Below are positions 59,961-64,000 of a stretch of 64,000 nucleotides of DNA, piece by piece. The stretch comes from Gammaproteobacteria bacterium (GTDB lineage: Bacteria > Pseudomonadota > Gammaproteobacteria > Burkholderiales > Gallionellaceae): the NCBI GenBank assembly GCA_018814405.1, contig JAHIZO010000005.1:124001-188000 (forward strand). Direction: 5' to 3'. The position numbers and the translations under genes were made by a program. The notes under the pieces are model-generated. The model ran no database searches, was not told the origin of the DNA, and saw only the letters and a list, made by a program, of their open reading frames with translations. Within the stretch, counting starts at the first letter, position 1; each line of letters starts with the position of its first letter.

Positions 59961-61232
59961 TTATAGCGCAAACAGCCCCAACAATACGCCGCAGGAGATG
60001 GCACCGAAGCCGATAGCGACCTGACGAGCCAGAGCAGAACCGGCGATGAAAACGACTAGGCCGAATTTGAACGCGATGTTGGAAAGGAAGGCGATAGCGA
60101 TGGCGGTCACAGTCTGCTGTTCGCTGAGTTGTCCCAGATTGAATAGTCGCAAACTGGAAAGGGCGATGGCATCCACGTCAGTCAATCCCGATATCAGTGC
60201 CACGGCATAAAGGCCCTGACTGCCTGCAAGGTCGGACATCCATGCCGAACCCAGTAGGACGACGACGTAGAGCAATCCGAAACCGATGGCGGTATGCAAC
60301 TCGGCCGGATTCGAGGTTTCAGGGACCAGTAGCTGCTGACCTTTGCTGGTTTGTTGCCAGGCATAGACGGAAGCGATCAGGCCCGCGATCAGTCCGCCCG
60401 CATAGACCGGGGCGAGGCCGGGCAAAGCACCGAAGGCCACGATGGAACTCATGACCAGCAAACGTAGTAATACCACCATGCTGGCGATCACGATCACCAT
60501 TGCCGCCAGATTGGAGAGGGCGGGACTTGCCTTGCCGTGTTTCGAGTAGATCAGGGTGGTGGCGGTGCTGGACACCAAACCGCCAAAGAAACCCAGTAAC
60601 GGCGCGCCATAGCGCGTACCGACCAGATGCAATGCGGCATAACCGGCCAGACTCAGACCCGAGATGAGCACCACCATCAACCAAGCTTGATGCGGATTGA
60701 ACGCATCGTAGGGGCCGTAGTTCTGGTCGGGCAGAATGGGTAGCACGATGAAGGTCAGTACCGAGAACTGCAATACGGCGACCAGATCGCGTCTTGTCAG
60801 GCGTTGTGAGAATCCGCGCAATTCCGGTTTGAAATAGAGCAGGGCGGTGATGCCGATGGCCAGCATCACCGCCAGTTCGGACATGTTCAGCCAGATCATC
60901 ACGCCCAGCGCATAGCTCAGGATCAGGGCGATCACGGTGGTGGTGCCGGGGTCGGCATCCGGCTTGTCAGGCTCGTCGCCGAGATATGCGGCGATGATGG
61001 TCAGCGCGACGGCCGCCAATCCGGTAATCACCAGCCATGAGGTGTCCAGATGCTCGGCGAGCATTCCCATCAGGGTGCCGAGTAGCGCAACCAGCGCGAA
61101 TGTGCGCAGACCGGCTTTGGCAGAGGGATTGCGTTCGCGTTCTAAACCGATCAACAGGCCGATGGCGATGCTGGTGAGGAATTTCGGTAACAGTTCAATA
61201 CCGTTGTTTTGCAGTAAAGTGAATTCCATCAC
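59961..61232 (-). CDS. MgtC/DUF4010-family membrane protein
   Basis: A 423-residue integral membrane protein with an N-terminal MgtC-like domain (GLLIGLERERNPSAKAGLRT near residue 25) and a C-terminal DUF4010 part with about eight helices (DVDAIALSSL near residue 355). MgtC proteins relate to Mg2+ limitation or ATP synthase control, but DUF4010 members have no settled function. The first two codons are both ATG (61232, 61229). It starts nine bases after recJ and ends 37 bases before prfB. Confidence 0.85.
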   Translation of the reverse strand: MMEFTLLQNNGIELLPKFLTSIAIGLLIGLERERNPSAKAGLRTFALVALLGTLMGMLAEHLDTSWLVITGLAAVALTIIAAYLGDEPDKPDADPGTTTVIALILSYALGVMIWLNMSELAVMLAIGITALLYFKPELRGFSQRLTRRDLVAVLQFSVLTFIVLPILPDQNYGPYDAFNPHQAWLMVVLISGLSLAGYAALHLVGTRYGAPLLGFFGGLVSSTATTLIYSKHGKASPALSNLAAMVIVIASMVVLLRLLVMSSIVAFGALPGLAPVYAGGLIAGLIASVYAWQQTSKGQQLLVPETSNPAELHTAIGFGLLYVVVLLGSAWMSDLAGSQGLYAVALISGLTDVDAIALSSLRLFNLGQLSEQQTVTAIAIAFLSNIAFKFGLVVFIAGSALARQVAIGFGAISCGVLLGLFAL

Positions 61233-61241
61233 GCTTTCTCC

Positions 61242-62930
61242 TTACCAGTGACGCACGATCAGTTGCAGCGTCTCGGAACCATTGTATTCATTGATGCTCA
61301 GGCTGTACACGGCATGCACGGTGTCCGGGGCGGTGTCGGCGTGGAAGAAACGGATCGCATCGAAACTGCCGGCCGAGCAGGTGAGTTTCAGCTTCAGATG
61401 TTTCTCGCCCACGATGCGCTGTGTCTGCACGCGGAACGCCCCTTCAAATAGCGGTTCAGGAAACCCTTGTCCCCACACTTGCGCTTGCAGTTCGCGCGCC
61501 ATGCCCAGAGAGAATTCTTGTGCTTCCAACTCGCCATCGGTGGCGATGCTGCGCACCAGTGCCTCGCTATCCAGCATCTCTTGCACGACGGATTCGAACG
61601 CGATGCGGAATGCATCCAGCGCATCCTCCGGAATGCTCAGTCCTGCCGCCATGGCATGGCCACCGAATTTTAGGATCAGGTGAGGTTGCCGTTTGGAAAC
61701 GAGGTCGAGCGCATCGCGCAGATGCAGACCAGGGATGCTGCGTCCCGAGCCTTTCAACTCGCCCGTCTGTGCCCGGGCGAAGGCGATCACCGGACGATGG
61801 AATTTGTCTTTCAGGCGCGAGGCGAGGATGCCGATCACCCCTTGATGCCATTCATCATTGAACAAAGCGAGTGAATAGCTTTCCGCTGGGTCGAACGTCT
61901 CCAGTGTCGCCAGTGCAGTGTCTTGCATGTCGGCCTCAATGCTGCGCCGTTCCAGATTGAGCGCATCCAGTTTGGCGGCAATCTCATTGGCTTCGTTGGC
62001 GTCATCGGTCAACAGGCAGCGGATACCGAGGCCCATGTCTTCCAGCCGTCCAGCGGCATTCAGGCGCGGACCGACGATGAAACCCAGTTCATAAGAAGAA
62101 GCTTGTGCCGCCGGGCGGCGTGCGATGCGCAGCAAAGCCATGATGCCGAGGCAGGCGCGTCCGGTACGGATGCGCTGCAGCCCCTGATGCACTAGGATGC
62201 GGTTATTGTCATCCAGCTTAACCACGTCCGCGACCGTGCCGAGCGCGACGAGATCGAGCAGGTTACCTAGATTAGGCTCCGGTTTATCGGCGAAAGCCCC
62301 TCGTGTACGCAGTTCTGCGCGTAGTGCCATCAATACATAGAACATCACGCCTACGCCCGCTAGGTTCTTGCTGGGGAAAGGACAGCCGGGCTGGCTGGGA
62401 TTCACGATGCATTCCGCATCCGGCAGGGTATCGCCGGGTAAATGGTGGTCGGTCACCAGTACCTGCATGCCAAGCCTGTGAGCTTCAGCCACGCCATCCA
62501 CGCTGGCGATACCGTTATCCACGGTAAGCAAGATGTCCGGCGACATCGTGGCGGCCAGCCGGACGATCTCCGGTGTCAGCCCGTAACCGTACTCGAAACG
62601 GTTCGGCACGATGAAATCCACTTTAGCGCCCAATGCTGTCAGGCCGCGCATGCCTACGGCACAGGCGGTCGCGCCATCGGCATCATAGTCGGCGACGATC
62701 AACAGCTTTTTGCCTGTGGCGATGGCATCCGCCAATGCGCTCGCCATGTCCTCTGCTTGCTTCAGCAGTGTGAATGGCAGCAGTTTCTTCAGATCGATCT
62801 CAAGTTGTTCCACATCCTCGATGCCGCGCGCGGCATAGATGCGCGCCAGCAAGGAGGGAATACCGGATTCGGTAAGCCGCTGGGCGGTACTTTCAGGGTA
62901 GTTGCGAGGGTCTATTCTTGTCATATTCAC
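61242..62930 (-). CDS. recJ: Single-stranded-DNA exonuclease RecJ
   Basis: RecJ is the 5'-3' single-strand exonuclease for recombination and mismatch repair. The 562-residue protein has the DHH-family motifs: VADYDADGATA near residue 80, and DHH in VTDHHLPGDT near residue 156, then the DHHA1 domain with GGHAMAAG near residue 422. Two in-frame ATGs at the start (MNM) are possible. Confidence 0.95.
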   Translation of the reverse strand: MNMTRIDPRNYPESTAQRLTESGIPSLLARIYAARGIEDVEQLEIDLKKLLPFTLLKQAEDMASALADAIATGKKLLIVADYDADGATACAVGMRGLTALGAKVDFIVPNRFEYGYGLTPEIVRLAATMSPDILLTVDNGIASVDGVAEAHRLGMQVLVTDHHLPGDTLPDAECIVNPSQPGCPFPSKNLAGVGVMFYVLMALRAELRTRGAFADKPEPNLGNLLDLVALGTVADVVKLDDNNRILVHQGLQRIRTGRACLGIMALLRIARRPAAQASSYELGFIVGPRLNAAGRLEDMGLGIRCLLTDDANEANEIAAKLDALNLERRSIEADMQDTALATLETFDPAESYSLALFNDEWHQGVIGILASRLKDKFHRPVIAFARAQTGELKGSGRSIPGLHLRDALDLVSKRQPHLILKFGGHAMAAGLSIPEDALDAFRIAFESVVQEMLDSEALVRSIATDGELEAQEFSLGMARELQAQVWGQGFPEPLFEGAFRVQTQRIVGEKHLKLKLTCSAGSFDAIRFFHADTAPDTVHAVYSLSINEYNGSETLQLIVRHW

Positions 62931-62989
62931 GGGCTTCTGTTGCCATCAGTGTAGCAGAGCAGACATCGTCTTTTCCCTGTAACTCGGGT

Positions 62990-62995
62990 AGAATG
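62990..62995 (+). promoter_or_regulatory. -10 box of lysC
   Basis: TAGAAT followed by GCGCGCC, 33 bases before the lysC GTG. The -35 is poor. The gap to recJ (98 bases) must also hold the divergent recJ promoter; TACACT on the minus strand near 62955 is a candidate. Confidence 0.45.
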
Positions 62996-63028
62996 CGCGC
63001 CACTCAAAATTCCAATGCGAGCAAAATT

Positions 63029-64000
63029 GTGGCACTGATAGTTCAGAAATACGGCGGCACCTCGATGGGCAGTCCGGAGCGCATCAAGAGCGTTGCGCAG
63101 CGTGTAGCTAAATTCAAGGCGAAAGGTCATCAGGTCGTGGTCGTGGTCTCCGCAATGAGCGGAGAGACCAATCGCCTGATCGGTCTGGCGCACGAGATAC
63201 AGAAGCACCCTGATCCGCGCGAGCTGGATGTGGTGATCTCCACCGGTGAACAGGTCACCATCGGTTTGCTCTCTATGGCGCTGATCGATGCCGGACTCAA
63301 GGCCAAGAGCTACACCGGTGCCCAGGTCAAGATACTCACCAACAACGCATTCACCAAAGCGCGTATCGTCAGCATCGACGAAGAGAACATCCGCAACGAT
63401 CTGGATGAAGGCAAGGTCGTTGTCGTGGCGGGTTTTCAAGGTATGGATGAGAACGGCAACATCACGACCTTGGGACGTGGCGGTTCGGATACCACCGGCG
63501 TCGCGATCGCTGCCGCATTGGGCGCGGACGAATGCCAGATATATACCGACGTCGATGGTGTCTACACCACCGACCCACGTCTGGTGCCAGAAGCGCGCCG
63601 TCTGAAGAGCATCACTTTCGAAGAGATGCTGGAGATGGCGAGCCTTGGCTCCAAGGTGTTGCAGATCCGCTCGGTCGAGTTCGCCGGCAAATACAAAGTC
63701 AAACTGCGTGTGCTTTCCAGCTTCCAGGAGGAAGGCGAGGGTACGCTGATCACATTCGAGGAAAATGACAAAATGGAACAGGCCATCATCTCAGGAATCG
63801 CTTTCAATCGCGACGAAGCCAAGATCACCGTACTCGGTGTTCCCGATAAACCGGGTATCGCCTATCAGGTGATCGGCCCAGTCAGTGATGCGAACATTGA
63901 CGTTGATATGATCATTCAGAACGTTGGCGTGGATGGCTCCACCGACTTTTCATTCACGGTACATCGCAATGAATTCAACAAGGCGATGGATCTGCTGAAA
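63029..64000 (+). CDS. lysC: Aspartate kinase, 3' end outside window
   Basis: Aspartokinase phosphorylates aspartate, the first step toward lysine, threonine and methionine. The visible 324 residues include the N-terminal kinase motif VQKYGGTSMGSPERI, the VVAGFQGMDENGNITTLGRGGSD substrate region, and the beginning of the C-terminal ACT domains (ITVLGVPDKPGIAYQVI). The start is GTG 63029: in-frame codons upstream offer no ATG and homologues begin at MALIVQKYGG. About 80 further residues are expected beyond the window. Confidence 0.95.
   Translation, partial: MALIVQKYGGTSMGSPERIKSVAQRVAKFKAKGHQVVVVVSAMSGETNRLIGLAHEIQKHPDPRELDVVISTGEQVTIGLLSMALIDAGLKAKSYTGAQVKILTNNAFTKARIVSIDEENIRNDLDEGKVVVVAGFQGMDENGNITTLGRGGSDTTGVAIAAALGADECQIYTDVDGVYTTDPRLVPEARRLKSITFEEMLEMASLGSKVLQIRSVEFAGKYKVKLRVLSSFQEEGEGTLITFEENDKMEQAIISGIAFNRDEAKITVLGVPDKPGIAYQVIGPVSDANIDVDMIIQNVGVDGSTDFSFTVHRNEFNKAMDLLK

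Overview
The window reads as a chromosomal segment of a betaproteobacterium. The gene orders (surE-pcm-nlpD; rpsB-tsf-pyrH-frr-uppS-cdsA-dxr-rseP-bamA-skp-lpxD-fabZ-lpxA-lpxB-rnhB; rpsF-priB-rpsR-rplI-dnaB; thrS-infC-rpmI-rplT-pheS-pheT-ihfA-merR) and the protein sequences suggest a Nitrosomonadales or Gallionellaceae-like iron-oxidiser relative. That placement is inference from memory of gene order and protein style, not from a search. Nearly all the DNA is coding. No insertion sequence, integrase, prophage or CRISPR array was seen.

Layout. 1-3071: surE (cut by the window edge), pcm, nlpD and a radical SAM gene, with overlapping starts and stops. 3108-4928 (minus): a membrane PAS-EAL protein with a damaged EAL active site, followed in the same frame by a small membrane ORF. 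5051-20051: a long plus-strand run for translation (rpsB, tsf, frr), UMP kinase, isoprenoid and phospholipid precursors (uppS, cdsA, dxr), the RseP protease, outer-membrane assembly (bamA, skp) and lipid A synthesis (lpxD, fabZ, lpxA, lpxB), then rnhB and two small membrane proteins. 20083-23055: uvrB, a low-Mr tyrosine phosphatase and a membrane protein, converging on rne. 25982-28943: rluC, an MFS transporter and two tandem small Arg-rich proteins that resemble each other. 28940-37525: rlmM, gph, an S49 peptidase, a thioredoxin-domain YyaL/SSP411-type protein, and divergent tesA and ybbA-ybbP whose start codons share one CATG.

37537-40567 is the S6 operon and dnaB. 40777-44170 is the most unusual part: tRNA-Val, then five tightly packed genes for an MCE/Mla-type lipid transport system in which the ABC ATPase-like protein has lost every catalytic motif. 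It also includes a TPR lipoprotein and a 63-residue membrane protein. 44178-51544 is a translation block (thrS, infC with an ATA start, rpmI, rplT, pheST) ending in ihfA and a MerR regulator, followed by tRNA-Pro. 51784-56630 is an accessory-looking signalling cassette: TonB-dependent receptor, ABC_sub_bind-type periplasmic protein and hybrid histidine kinase, with no ABC permease or ATPase. 56631-62930 (minus) runs recJ, an MgtC/DUF4010 membrane protein, prfB with its programmed +1 frameshift, lysS and a Crp/Fnr regulator. lysC begins at 63029 and leaves the window.

Regulation. Several promoters share a -10 hexamer followed directly by a GC-rich discriminator (TANAATGCGCGCC-like), as expected for growth-rate or stringent control. 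Intrinsic terminators follow rpsB, rplI, rplT and tRNA-Pro, and one lies between the convergent 22597 gene and rne. Terminator-like hairpins also sit inside the rpsF and thrS leaders, where they could act as attenuators.
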